DNA of 64,000 nt from Patiria miniata (taxonomy: Eukaryota; Echinodermata; Asteroidea; Valvatida; Asterinidae): the NCBI RefSeq assembly GCF_015706575.1, contig NW_024037076.1:16558898-16622897 (forward strand). The letters run 5' to 3'. Position numbers and translations under genes: made by a program. The notes under the pieces are model-generated. The model had not been told where the DNA came from, did no database searches, and saw nothing but the letters and a program-made list of their open reading frames with translations. Below, in pieces: positions 12,601 to 35,572 of the stretch; the stretch's first letter is position 1, and every line of letters begins with the position of its first letter.

Positions 12601-15600
12601 CCCACCCACCCATACTTGTTTCACATGACTAGTGTGGACTTTCCATTGCTTTCGTGTAGTTAAGAAAAACCAGTGAAAAAACTCATTTTTCTCAAACTGT
12701 GAAAACTCTTTCAACCCAATTTTTTTTCTATGATTCCCTTTAGTGTTTCTCTTCATTCTGCTACAGATAAACCTAACCCAAAAATGCCTCTAAACCTGTT
12801 TTCCAGAAATGGGGAAACACTGTGTGGACGTGGGGCAAGTCCACACAACGTCGGTGCTACCTACATTATGTGGACGTCTTTTGTTCGGAAGTCCACACTG
12901 CGTATGTAAGACAAACTCACCCACCCACCCACCCACCCACTAACACACCCACCCACCCACGGAAGGACAAGGCGGAAACAGTATGCCCCATCGGCTTCAC
13001 CGCGGGGCATAAAAAAGGGAATACTAACGGAAATTTCCAAAAATGCATCTTTGGAAATGACTTTCTTTTCCAATTTTCTTCAAAATGACTTAATTTCACA
13101 GGGAGTTTAATGTCATTAAGGGCCTTCTATCTGTAAACTTCTTGGGTAGCTGCAAATGAGATACTTTACATGTACTTTTAACATTGAAGCAACTCACCTC
13201 GGATACACAGTGCGAAGGCAAGTATGGGTAGGACTGTACCTACTACCTTGCCAATACCGAGCATACCTTCATAGCTGAAATAATCTGTGAAACAGCAAAA
13301 TTAGACCAACGATTAATTGCATCTATATTGAAATTTCATTGGTCCAATACTTATTTTCATTGCGTCATGTTTGAGTTAAAAGTGTGCAAATGTCAGACTT
13401 GTATTCGAGTCACCAAACGTTGAGTCTGAGTCTGATTCACCTCTCCCAAGTCCGAGACCAGAGTCATGCAGGTCGAGTCCGAGTCACAAGTCACAAAGGT
13501 CAAGTCCAAGTTCGAGTCACAAGAGGGGTTGACACGGAGAGATCGGCGGCACAAAGGGGTTGGCCACTAAGATCTCCAATTACTGCACAAAGGCATTAGG
13601 CGACTCTTGGGGCTGCTGTCTTTCAACACTCCTTTAATACTCTGCAGTGGTTAGGGTCTGGCCAATGGGAGTCTACAGGCTTGTGGTGTATATTAGGGGT
13701 GAAGATTACATGGAATCTTGGCCTTATTGGCCCATTGAAAAAAAGAGTTATGACCATATTTGGAAAATGTGGAGAATTTTATCACCACGTGGCCACACCG
13801 AGGGTTAATATGAGATATATTATGAGGTACCGCTAAAAACCTCACAGTGTAATTTGCCCATTTTTTCCAAAGCTTTTATGTAATTCAGCGGACTGCAAAT
13901 ACAGGAACAATGCCTTAACTGACATTGATAGATATGATAGGTCAACCCTGATGAGTGCTTGTCAATGATGGATTAATTAGTTCAGTGACAATGAATGTAA
14001 AGAAGGTTCGCTCATGCATATCCCAGCAAAACAATGACATTGCCCTCTAAGATGGCTGCTGCACAAAGCAGTATTCAAGGTCATCCTTTCTTTCAAACCC
14101 CTTAAACAGATTTTGGCTGTTATATGATTTAATCCATGGGGGTTCTGGCAGATGGTAACCAGCCTGTACAAAAGCTATGGGAGTGGAAGTGGACAGATTT
14201 TTGGATGGTTTAGGACAGTTATATGTCTGTAGGAGGATTTAATTAAAAGCCTCGTCATTCAAGTTTATTTCCACAAAAAAACTCAAGCACAAAGATTGAT
14301 TGTTAAACAGAATCTCTCCAGCAGGGATGGTAACATACAACATGTAACCCTAACCCCCTAGGCTCTTGCACTAGAAAGTATACCAAACCTAACAAATTTC
14401 AACAGCTGCATACAGGTCTGTAAGCACTGGTACCAAAACTGCCAAACTCCAACAGGCCTTGTACGGGGAACAGTACTAAACCTGCCAAACTCCAACTGTT
14501 GGAGTATGATTGACTTGGTATGGATGGGCCTATGCATTGTCGAGTGATTGGATAGGGATGGTACCAAACCTAACAAAATAAAGCAATATGTACATGCACA
14601 TTTGACCACAAGCTGTGCTGAGGACCGTGGGTGAGCATACCCACGAAAAAATACCAGTGAACTCCAACATGTTCACAAATCTCATGCCCTTCTGCCCCGA
14701 ACCTCACAAAATTCAACAGGGTCTCCCTGGGCCTTTGGTACCCAGTCAATCAAAGTCCAACACCAGCTGGCCAGTGTTCGGTACCAACCCTGCCAAAATC
14801 AAGCAAAACCCGCTGTTGGAGCTTGATGGGCTCAGGGTTGTTAGGGATAATGAATGTTACGTGAGGAATTGGCTACATATTTGATACATGCACTTACTTT
14901 TGCGATACAAGTAGGCCAATAAGAACGGAGATGTGTAGTAAGAAAAGGACCAGCACAATGAGATCTGTTAATGAAAAAAAAACATGTTGAAATACATTTA
15001 CTAAATGAATATATTTTGGTGGTTGGTTGGTAATGTTCATTAAATGATTCCAGCAGCGACCACATATATCTCCAAGGCTCCTTGCGATTAGGAGGATTGA
15101 GGCTGAATGACACACACGTGTCATTTGATTGTGACTGATGCATTGTGTTTAGCACGTAAGCTGTACCCTGCATTGTTTATGTTCATCCGTGCATAACTGA
15201 GTCCTGCATTTCGCTCAATACCACACTGCTTTTGAATGTCATTGGCACTGCCCCAACCCATTAACAGTGATTGTCGGAGGATTTTGAGGGATTGAGGCAG
15301 CTAGACCCCTCCACTGAACAGAGTCAACAAATAACTGATTAGTTTGGAGGACTGAGGCTGAATCAAATTTTTATGTGGTGGCAATTGGAGGATTTTGCAG
15401 AATTGCTAACATTTACTAGCCAAAAGAGCGTAGGGGTTAGGGCTAATACCTTGTTTGTCTTATACACATGTGAATGAGTAAAGTTTGCTGAATTTTGCTT
15501 TAAGGGATTTTCCACAACCAGGGTCTAAGTCTGGGTAAAGAGCTCGAAATTACAACTGGAAATCCCTTTAGAAAAGTCACAGCCACTCACAATTCTGACA

Positions 15601-16647
15601 ACATTGTTTCCCTGGCGTTCCAAAACACTTGGTTGGTACTCATGTCCCTGTAAATTAAGAACAGGAAACAATTTATAAGTTACGATTGGGAATGGGATTG
15701 GGGACAACGTTAAGGGTTTGCAGACATGGATGGGGCCCTTACAGAAATTCTGGCAAGCTTGTCTGCAAGCTGGCCCTTCTGACGCGCTCGCTGTGCACGA
15801 TTCTCACATACTAGAAGTATGACATGGCTGAAGCTTAACTCCAGCTATACCGGAGAGTGACCTGTCACGTGGGAGGGATTAACCATTAATAGGGAAAAGG
15901 ACTAAGGAGTCCGATTTTCATAGGAGTCCGATTTTCATTTCACACTGGAGTCGTCTTTTTATCGAAACTAAACAGCTAAGGGGCCCTAATGCCCCGCGCC
16001 TATCAAATGTTTCCCCCACCCCTCCCTCCCCGCGCTGCCCCAGGTCCGATGTCGGGATTTGGTCACGTTTTCATACCCCAGGGTGGGGATTTTGGTCACT
16101 CAAATTGTTAATGTTGGCGTACTATGTAATGGAAAGTTCAAAGGCAATCACTAGTGTGCCCCACCGTAACACGTATGTAAGTCGGGGCATGGTTAGCTGG
16201 AGTTACCCAGCCCTGAATTTTATCATTGGGTTGTCATGTATGACTATGAGCATAGTCATAGTTCTAGGAGTAGGTCGGGGATTGTCACTTAAATTTCGCC
16301 TGAGGGGTGGGGATTTTGTCACTTCAAAAGTGACAATGCCCACGTATTGGGTGGGGCAGCCCGGGAGGGGAGGGGTGGAGGAAACAATTGATAGGCGCAT
16401 AATGGAACGTTACAGTACACTACGAGCCCCATTCAAACTGTCGTGTCCGGAAACTGGGTCACACTTGGGCAAACGGTGCATGTTGTAGCCTAGTGTTAAA
16501 CACTTTGTACAACGTACAGTGATACCAACATGCGTTGTGTGATGCTAAATAAAATTTCTTATCCAAAATCCTCCTCACCAGAGCATCTTGCTGAGCATGA
16601 ATCCTGTAGAGTTGGGGGCCAAAAATACAACGGCGAAGCGATGCCAT
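674..16647 (-). CDS. ABHD16A: ABHD16A (BAT5-like) membrane lipase, 5' nine coding exons, 3' end off the window
   Basis: Exons in transcript order, all on the minus strand: 16579-16647, 15591-15647, 14898-14964, 13198-13284, 10666-10751, 8535-8605, 6315-6499, 2200-2342, 674-737 (829 nt, about 276 codons). All junctions are GT-AG and keep frame; the donor after 2200 (gtattg) is weak. I recognise the family from its conserved order: N-terminal FGPQLYRIHAQQ, the hydrophobic SFSYYTSPFLLAYLYRK segment, a second membrane segment ending LAFALCIRG, then IGRYTNEEY, YDFEFSHWPTDF, SYTVMHTVGRMLIYPG, and ICCEGNAGFYEVGC at the start of the hydrolase core. In vertebrates ABHD16A is an ER-membrane phosphatidylserine lipase making lyso-PS. 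The catalytic Ser, Asp and His lie in exons beyond base 1, so activity cannot be judged. The ATG at 16647 is the first in frame and aligns with the vertebrate start. It is transcribed away from the esterase cluster. Confidence 0.93.
745..1265 (-). mobile_element. TTAA-type foldback MITE, copy B, complete, 521 bp
   Basis: Both ends are visible: starts ttaaagggaatatacatcat at 745 and ends in the inverted equivalent at 1265, giving terminal inverted repeats of about 24 bp with one mismatch. Each end includes TTAA, the target preference of piggyBac-like elements. It contains a perfect 34-bp palindrome at 1072-1105. No coding capacity. Its left end sits 7 bp from the start of an ABHD16A exon. Confidence 0.85.
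1072..1105. repeat. Perfect 34-bp palindrome inside MITE copy B
   Basis: Two 17-base arms meet at a central GGCC; the core reads gctgatcggccgatcagc. There is no spacer, so it could extrude as a cruciform. Copy C has the counterpart at 1603-1632. Confidence 0.95.
1280..2052 (-). mobile_element. TTAA-type foldback MITE, copy C, interrupted by a later insertion
   Basis: Starts ttaaagggaatatacaatgt only 15 bp from the end of copy B and ends tgcatcttccctttag near 2052. Relative to copy B it has about 265 extra bases near 1745-2010 that end in an attattattatcatt tail, so a SINE-like insertion is likely. A 30-bp palindrome lies at 1603-1632. Confidence 0.75.
4380..4860. repeat. Cluster of the irregularly spaced motif cgccccttcgtgaaaacg
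   Basis: Five good copies or near copies (about 4426, 4548, 4576, 4657, 4840) and three weaker ones (4381, 4466, 4697). Spacing ranges from about 25 to 140 bp and the intervening sequence is unrelated. This is not an ordinary tandem repeat. Family unknown. Confidence 0.7.
4915..5555. repeat. Interspersed cctcaatcctgcaaaatcc motif, cluster 1
   Basis: Copies at about 4920, 4975, 5036 and 5508, each a variant of cctcaatcctgcaaaatcct, separated by unrelated sequence. Reverse-complement relatives lie at 15070-15410, and more distant relatives at 14350-14830 and 24590-24790. Confidence 0.65.
5845..6250 (+). mobile_element. tRNA-derived SINE
   Basis: A tRNA-like head carries an A box (tggtccaatgg near 5853) and a B box (ggttcaaatcc near 5899). 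Next comes a conserved-looking body with ccttcggatgggacgg, which resembles the Nin-type core domain of metazoan SINEs, and then a (tta)n tail at 6229-6247. It lies in an ABHD16A intron, antisense to the gene. Domain assignment is from memory. Confidence 0.75.
6556..7259 (+). mobile_element. Penelope-like retroelement fragment with inverted termini and 13-bp target duplication
   Basis: Bracketed by the 13-bp direct repeat aatcaattacaag (6556-6568, 7247-7259). The termini are inverted copies of each other (gaaaggtttgcggaaac at about 6603, its complement near 7230). Between them, plus-strand sequence at about 6708-6920 reads as the C-terminal nuclease-side tail typical of Penelope-like elements, for example EAIEIRKHNTVPQDIGFHL. 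A hammerhead-ribozyme-like core lies at 7129-7163. It is a short, internally reduced copy inside an ABHD16A intron, about 70 bp from the exon at 6315-6499. Confidence 0.75.
8877..8996. repeat. Long foldback hairpin, arms about 53 bp
   Basis: Left arm 8877-8929 and right arm 8944-8996 are near-perfect complements (gcgtctgtgtccc against gggacacagacgc) around a 14-base loop. CG-rich arms in AT-rich surroundings; probably a small foldback element in the ABHD16A intron. No ORF. Confidence 0.85.
9235..10030 (-). mobile_element. LINE 3' fragment (reverse transcriptase C-terminal part)
   Basis: Minus-strand reading shows LINE-type blocks in order: KKMGLKVNTAKAECM, DFKYLGSQVSKD, LLYGSETWTL, RLRWFGHVARMDDERPV, then GRPKLRFKDSCKSALK and PKWRKLV near 9330. 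These are the segments after the catalytic palm in non-LTR retrotransposons. Frame changes show a decayed copy. The 5' part, including the YxDD box, is missing. It sits in the ABHD16A intron between 8605 and 10666, same strand as the gene. Confidence 0.8.
11848..12590. repeat. Five-unit tandem array, 145-bp period
   Basis: The word tgaccttgacccttgacct starts at 11871, 12016, 12161 and 12306, and a variant at 12451: exact 145-bp spacing. Units also share ttgccaaggacaatccacaa. Divergence is low and graded from unit to unit. It ends in an acacacaccc/accc microsatellite at 12582-12612. Located in an ABHD16A intron. Confidence 0.95.
12613..12960 (+). repeat. Dispersed repeat with gtggac...gtccac hairpin, copy 1
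   Basis: Shares ordered blocks with 49790-50090 and 61775-62260: tgtggacattcctttg-like start, ctgtgaaaactctttcaacc, aatgcctctaaacctg, then tgtggacgtggggcaagtcc and a second gtccaca pair, ending in an accc microsatellite at 12917-12960. No protein. Probably a nonautonomous DNA element. Confidence 0.7.
13541..13810 (+). mobile_element. Remnant of an unidentified mobile-element ORF, copy 1
   Basis: Matches 55340-55605 in inverted orientation. The similarity is protein-like: WPMGVYRLVVY, GEDYME, WPYWPIEKK and MWRILSP recur. Old and broken; family not recognised. Confidence 0.5.
14350..14830. repeat. Interspersed taccaaacctgccaaactcc motif cluster
   Basis: About six variants of a 20-25-base word (14375, 14430, 14475, 14560, 14690, 14790) separated by unrelated sequence, like the cctcaatcctgcaaaatcc clusters. 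Lies in the ABHD16A intron between exons 13198-13284 and 14898-14964. Confidence 0.6.
15070..15410. repeat. Interspersed ggaggattttgcaggattga motif, cluster 2
   Basis: Copies at about 15090, 15275, 15335 and 15385 are reverse complements of the 4915-5555 motif (for example ggaggattttgagggattga). Same ABHD16A intron region. Confidence 0.6.
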
Positions 16648-19567
16648 CCTTGACAATCAGTCGTCGTGAAAATGATATGGCTATGGGAAAGAGCGCCGCT
16701 TACGGCAGATGGGTAAACGCGCATGACGCCAAGGTGAACTAGAGCTGCAATCTGCCGTCTGTTGGTGGTCAACTCATCCGCGATTTTCACGAATGAGTAG
16801 AGAAGCTGCATATTCATTATCTTTTCCATTCGATGCTCATCGTACAAAAATCCTTATATTTCCAGGAGATCTGGAGTCATTTCATGACCCAAATTTATGC
16901 TAAAAGTTGGCTCTATTTAGCTTGTGTGTCCATGTTGGCGTTTTCATTTCGTCACCGTAAAATTTATACAAGTCTTATCCGCAGACCAAAGCTTTAGCAA
17001 AAAGACTTTTGAATCACGCATATTTTGTTCTCAAGATAAAAGGCAAAATATTTTCTAAAGTTAAAATTTTGTGTCCATGTGAGGTGTCAAATAGAAAAAA
17101 AAACAGCCACCGTCTGTCATACGGTGGGCCATTTGGTGTTATTTGTCTCAGGCCAGGCGTGAGTCATTGTCAAATGTACATTTGAAAACATGTACATGTA
17201 GACAGGCTTTGTTCCTGAATGACCTTGACTGTTTGAAATAATTACTGAGACCCGGCTCATTGCAAAAACGAAAATATTTAGCCCTGACACAGCAGGCAGT
17301 TGCTTTATTGAAAGTTAACAGTTTGCAACTGCAATCACAGTTAAATCTATCTGTTAAATCACCACAATAATACCCTGAGTATTAGAGTCTTGAATATTTG
17401 CCTTTTTTTCTCCGACAACACCATTTTATTCTTTCTCTAAATTCTTAGTGCTGAGCATCCTCTTTCCACAAGCCAGTGCAAGACTAACTTTCCCTGTAAA
17501 TAAATATTGTTTGATCGTGTTTTCCTTTCAAATTATTTTATTAACTTTAATTTATTTTACCCTCATCTAAGCACTTGCGGGTTATTCACGAAACCCCCTA
17601 AAATCGATCTGCGAAAGTTTCCGATACGTATTTGAAGAGTCATTGCAAATATGTTTCGCAAAGTTTTGCTTTAATTTTTGTGACTCATCGAGTCTTATTC
17701 TTTCGCTCAAGTCGGGTAGAGTCTTCTGGTGGTGAGAGACTCAATTCGAGTCGAGAACTTGCTCACGGTAGTGACTCGAGTCATTTACCCGCAGCCTGAG
17801 GGACTCGAGTCGAGTCGGGTCACCAACAATTGTGATTCGAGTCATTACAACTATCTGGTCGTACTTCGATCAAAAATTGGAATCAATCTCCAATCAAAGC
17901 AAAAATGACAACGCTTACTAGAAACAAGATAGGGGCTCAAGACCTTGTATCGCAGTGGACTTATGAACACTGCAGCAAATATAATGCACTGATCAAAGTT
18001 TCTTGTATAATATACACTGCAAATATTAAGTTATATATTTTCCCATTTTTCCAGTTATATTCCCCATTTCTCAATAACAGCCCACAATCACAATTCCAGA
18101 TGTTAAACCCCCAAGCATGCATCACCTTCCCCTCGCACCGAGGAGGTCCCAAACATATTACTTGAAGTGATTTAATTACACTAGACCAGCCCTTTAATTG
18201 TTCTTACAATTTCAGTTAATATGGTTCTTGCTCAACCTTCATACTCCCATGATGATGTTGGTGATATGCCAAGACAGTCATTATGTTTTATTCATTTTTA
18301 ACCAGTTTTGTTTCAGAGTCCTTACACAAGCAAATTTACTCTCTCCCAATATACATAAGTACTTGCCTGATACTGTGAATTCTTGTTTCTGTGCTGAGTA
18401 AAAATTAAAAAAAATTCTTCACCGTATAAATCTAAATCTTATTGTGTCCAGTTTTAATCCTATATACTTCAAATTCTGACCAACAAAATCAAAGTTTTCC
18501 TCATAGGCCTTATAATAATTATATACCAGAGTTCTTATGTAGCGCACGTATCTACCATCAATTAGGTAATGAAGGCGCGGGAAATTTTGTCTATTATAAG
18601 TTTTCCCACACATTTTAAAACTTTTTTTCATTACAATTCATAAACGGCTTACTTCCATTACGTCGAAAATTCATGATCTTGCTGTTCCCCATGTTCAATT
18701 TTATCTTCGGTCTTTTCGTAATTTCATATAGACCTAGGCCTACCTTAGCCATACTTTTTTTTTCGTGAAAGGCAATCAATTGTGTCGTCTGCAAATGCCG
18801 AACTTAATAACGTCAGATGAAGCCATTTCGGTAATTTTGCAATCAATGTCAATACATTTCATTCAAATTCGTCTCATGATTGTATGCTATCTTCGATGTT
18901 TTCACGTTTTCAGCTGTTGTTCATTTCTACTTTCAAACATGTTCACTTTATTTGTTTGTGTCTGTTTTCTCCCTGTTTGACGTAGGTCTATAACCTTAAA
19001 TAAGCATTGTTCATGTTATAATTATTATGCAAAATAATATGTTAATACTTGCTTTTTTTGTATCCACAACTGAAAGAATATATACACAGGCAAATAAAAA
19101 TTCGTACTTTCCATTTCATGCAAGAAATAAGTAGGCCTTTAATTATGTACTTATGAAAAGCAAAATGCATTTATAGTTTCACATCTTTCGGCAACAGTCA
19201 ACTCAGCTCTTGTTCTTGTCCTTTGGATTGGTTGTTAAACCTTCAATTTCTTGTCTTCCAATACACCATTCTTGAAATCAATTTAATCGTTCTAGATGAT
19301 CATCAGGTGAGACAAATTCCATTGAAATCTGACGACATCGAAAGGACAATGTTGAAATGTATTGATCATTTGGAATGACCAATGAATACATTCGTTGTAG
19401 CATTTGCGCCTTCCAGTTTTCTCGAGACGAAATTGAAGTAACCGTGTATGAATTTGATTTTCAAAATGTGCGGGAAAACCTATTAAAGACATGTAAATGA
19501 AGATGAGACCCACAGTATGTAGTACTTTATAAGGGTATACTGTTACGCATCTTGCAGCCACTACAAT

Positions 19568-19960
19568 ATGCCAAGGACGACTTCATCATCGGCGAAAGCA
19601 GCCATACCGAACCAGAACTTGAGGAGATCACATGTTGATCGAAAGCAAAATATTCAGATTTCAGTTTTCAGTAAAGCCGGCTGCATGGATGACGAAAACA
19701 TTCTGGAGAAAGGAACTGGCAAGAATCAATCCCCCGAAAGACTGAAGAGTATACAAGCAGCAGAAGAATCGGCCCTCGAGGAACTGGAGAGCAGAGAGCG
19801 ACAACAGAGAACAGCTGATCGACAACATAGGGTTGAGTTAGCTCGACTGATCATATTTTCGTGGTATAATAGCATGAAAATTCTGTATGATTTTAACGAT
19901 ACCACCTATACCCAAAACAGGTTTCTTTGGTTTACTTTGGTTCACCACAATCCCATGTGA
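19568..19960 (+). CDS. Unrecognised ORF, charged helical protein or first exon
   Basis: An ATG-started 130-codon frame between ABHD16A and copy 1. The first 95 residues are rich in Ser, Lys, Arg, Glu and Gln, with a likely coiled-coil stretch (ALEELESRERQQRTADRQHR). After about residue 98 composition turns hydrophobic and less protein-like, so only the first part may be an exon. I see no clear donor or partner exon. It could be the first exon of a small gene, a retrocopy fragment or chance. I do not recognise the family. Confidence 0.3.
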   Translation: MPRTTSSSAKAAIPNQNLRRSHVDRKQNIQISVFSKAGCMDDENILEKGTGKNQSPERLKSIQAAEESALEELESRERQQRTADRQHRVELARLIIFSWYNSMKILYDFNDTTYTQNRFLWFTLVHHNPM

Positions 19961-20919
19961 ATAGAATTTTTTTTTTGGGGGGGGGGTATTTTCTTCTAAA
20001 TCTTTGGACATCAGAGAAGTGAACAAAAAAGCACAATAATTTATAGAATCAAAATCTTTGTCTCTGTTCCGTTTGTGCAAGGGTGTGAAACTGTTTTTCA
20101 TGCTGATGAGCGGAGCGAAGTAGCATGAAACTAAAATTAAAAGCGGTCCCTTCTGGACCCAACGCCATAGGGCTTCGCTCTACGCGCTCACCTATAGATC
20201 CGTTTGGGTTTGTAAAGGCTGGTCGATCGGACCTGCCCCCCCCCCCCCCCCCCCCCCCGTTCCAAATTCCTGGCTACGCCTGTGTTTCTGGTTTTCAGGT
20301 AATTGTGATACTCTTGTGATACTTCTCGTTTGCTTGTGGAATCTTCGTGTGTTTTGTATTTTATAACAATCGTTTTGGATTATTGGACTGAAAATGTACT
20401 TCAAGCAACGCATGTGACCCTTACTTCTGGTTGTACTCAATCCGTTCAAAGAATATCACCATTGAAACACTAGCTAATTCAATAACTCCAAACTCGAAAA
20501 TGATGTTTAAATGTTGAACTTCTGCTAACAAAAGTGGTTAAAGTGGTCAGATATTGCTCCAGATCGCATCACAGAGCGTCTAGAATCCAATGTCTATCCC
20601 ACGCCATTTAGGCTTCGCATTATAGTTCTGATCAAAGATACACATGTATTATGTAACACCCCCACCCGCCACTTTTGAGAAGCGATTGACGCCCTTGGTG
20701 CCAAGTTTGCCATGCTTTTATAGAGCTAGGACCTATACCAGTTTGACCTGGCTTGATTGGTACAACGCTTCGTACTTTGAATTTGGTGTCGGTGCCTAGG
20801 GCGGAGTAGGGCCTACGGTACAATGGTGCCTAGAGCCTACGAAACACTTAATCCGGACCTGGTTATCAGAATTCAATAATAAGGCCCAAACCTTGGAATA
20901 ATGAATATACTAAAAAATG

Positions 20920-21310
20920 CAATTAGCTGGCTTGACAGAATTTGATTGCTGATCTTGTGCGCAAAGCCTGCAGATTTGAAGGCCGTCGCGCGCATTTAGC
21001 GATTACATAATGTGTGGGTCTTTGTAGTATTCATGGTAATTGCTGTCTGTACGGACCAGTTATAGGTTGGCTGAGTCGTTAATCCTTTTGTGTATGATGT
21101 GATTTATGCTCATCCTGCATCTTATTATTACTAAATACCCTTTGAATGTATTGGGAGATCCATTATGTCTGGCTCCCGTGGAACTTTCTACGAAGTAATA
21201 TAATTCTTGAAAACGTATGCCGTCCCTAATGAGCGAGCTCAGTTCTTGTATGCCGGTGTAAGAGCATAGAGCAAGGAAGAGTAATCGGCTGCCCCATTCT
21301 ACTCGTGAAC
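20920..21310 (+). promoter_or_regulatory. Upstream region conserved between copies 1 and 2
   Basis: Shared blocks with 37400-37774: tagcttgaca-like, aaggccgtc-cgcgca, gtaaatccttttgtgta, then agagcaaggaagag and atcggctgcccc directly before the ATG. Copy 3 keeps only the last 50 bp. Copy 2 has tataag at 37724 where copy 1 has tgtaag, so any TATA function differs. Likely promoter and 5' UTR by position only. Confidence 0.4.
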
Positions 21311-33283
<11,973 letters not shown>

Positions 33284-33939
33284 CGGAAAGTGAATGGAAA
33301 CAAGCATTCAACGTCTGGAAGTGCACGCATCTGACCGATCGATTGGGAAAACAAAGCAAACAATGTAAAGGAGTGAACGGAAAAAAAGAATACCTTTTGG
33401 AATTTTACGTTTTAGTATAGCCTTAAGCGATATTAGACTTCGCCTAGATTAAATTGGTTTACTTCCCAAACGGCTCTCTTCATCTGTTTTACTAAAATCC
33501 TTTATACATGTATTATAATTTAGAATATTATAATACTTTTATATAAGTAGCGTATCCAGCTTTTGATGTCAGAGAGGGGGGCATCAGCGTCGAAATGTAT
33601 ACATGGTTTTTTTCTCCGGATACTTGGCCTCCGTAAAATCAAAAAGTACGGGGGGGGGGGGTGTCTTGTACCAATCTTCCTCATGAGGGAGCTCTTCAAA
33701 ACTGACCATTATTATGCATAGTGGAAATTATATTCCAATTTTCACGGCGCATTGTAATGGTTTATGAGCGGGTTGTCTTTTTGGGATTGATGTCATATCT
33801 CTCTAACCATGTATTGAAATAACTGCTGAAGAAAAAAAAGATTTGCTAAAACAAAATCGCAAGGGGGTCCCCCCCCCTCTGGATATGCCACTGTTTTATA
33901 TTATACAGTTCGAAACCCCTTGCAGGTCTTTTAACAGTA

Positions 33940-34255
33940 AGCAAAATTAAAATAAATCATATAATTTTCAATTAATCGCTTTTTAGAAGCTAGAAGCTTA
34001 TTTTAATTTTAACGGTGAGCACAATTAAAATAAATCATACAATATCCAATAAATCGGGGTTTTTTTAGAAGCAAGAATCTAGAAGCTTATTTACATTTTA
34101 ACGGTTGGAAAAATTAGATTAAATCATATAATTTTCAATTAACTTGTTTTAGAAGCTAGAAGCTAGAAGCTTACTTTCATTTTAACGGTGAGGAAAATTA
34201 GAATAAAATCATATAATTTTCAAGAAATGTTTTTTTTTTAAGAAGCTAGAAGCAG
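33940..34255. repeat. AT-rich tandem repeat, about four units of 75-90 bp
   Basis: Units share aaatcatataattttcaat and agaagctagaagctta. The copy 2 3' flank (50300-50420) has a single diverged unit, so the array expanded in copy 1 only. Confidence 0.8.
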
Positions 34256-34985
34256 TTTTGTGGCTTTATGTAACAGTTTACTTCATTTAAATACAGTTGA
34301 ATTAAAAAGTGTGAGATTGCAGTGAACAAAAATAGAAATGTCAGTTTGTCTTTTGTAAAATGTTTATGAAATGGGTTCCTCCCGCAAAATATGAGGAATG
34401 ACTTGAGTATCAGCTGTAAATTGCTTTATGTTTGTTGTTTAATGTTGTGTCTCGCTAATGTGTTGTTCAACAATAGCGCTATATTCATTCAAATGTGCGT
34501 TGCTATTTCCACAGAGAAGTGGATAAGGCTGAAAAATGGGAATGAATTTAATCTTCATAACTACAAGCATCGCAAGCTTAAATTTGGTAACAAAATAAAG
34601 GGGACATCATGATCGTTCATTAATTTGAGTGGTATGCAAATGGTATATAACGTGGTTTAGTGTGGTCAAACAACCTGCTTTAGGGCTAGTTTGGTCAATC
34701 AAATTAACAAGATTGTTTAATTGATATATGATATTTTCCTCCGAGGTTCATTTTTCCCAAAAAGGTTGGTGACTGTAGAATTTACAATGTAACAAATTAA
34801 CTGATAAGAGGGATGCAAGATGTTCCCAAATAATGAATTAAAAAGGATTAAATAACTTTGGTGTGAACACAGGAGGAGCAACTTCTATCACTGGGCACGG
34901 ATGACCCAAGTCGGGAATCTTCTTATATGATCCTTTAACTGTATTCGCGCATTATTTCCAAGCATACGTATTACAACAGCATATA

Positions 34986-35572
34986 GTCGGGTCAAAGCAG
35001 AAAGGACTTATAAGCCCTATTCAGCATTTTCCAGTATTTCAAGATAATCGAGTTTGAAGATTCACACTGCTTTGAAAATTGCAAAATGTTATTTAAATAG
35101 TTTAAATTATGCACATTGTTAAAGGGGGTCCTTTAACTTAACAGTTAAGTATTACTTGCCATTTTTTGTAACCTAATTATTTAATAACAGCTAATTAAAA
35201 ATATAAGACCTTTTGGTGAATCCCAATATTACATTGAAAGAAATGACAAAAGGACAATAGGGTGCGTGCAAAAAGGTCCTACAAGCTCTTAAGCCCTTTT
35301 TGCATTTCCCAACATTATCAGTTATTCCAAACAGTAAAGGTCTTGCCTGTTTAAAGGAAAAAAGGCTTATGAGCTTATAAGGCCTTTTTGCTCCCAGTTG
35401 TATGCCAAGATCAGTATAAGTCCTTTTAAAATTTCTTAATTACTCCTTAATTGGATGATTAATTAAAATAAAACCTCTTTGGGATAAAGACCGTACTGAG
35501 AGTAAACAGTTACCATCAAAAAACAAAAACTGACCTAAAGCATGGTATAAGCCCTTTCTGCTTTGACCCGAC
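34986..35572. mobile_element. MITE with about 35-bp terminal inverted repeats
   Basis: Begins gtcgggtcaaagcagaaagg and ends in the complement (ctttctgctttgacccgac), with atata on both sides as a probable target duplication (the right copy is separated by one base). Subterminal aagg-cttata words recur inside. No ORF. Confidence 0.85.

Larger units (their letters stand above)
16648..21310. other. Intergenic region between ABHD16A and esterase copy 1 (head to head)
   Basis: Should contain the ABHD16A promoter (just above 16647) and the copy 1 promoter (below 21310). I see a gactcgagtc-rich stretch at 17690-17850, the ORF at 19568, an approximately 22-base C run at 20237-20259, and otherwise unstructured AT-rich DNA. 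The 390 bp before 21311 aligns with the 375 bp before copy 2 (37400-37774). Confidence 0.6.
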
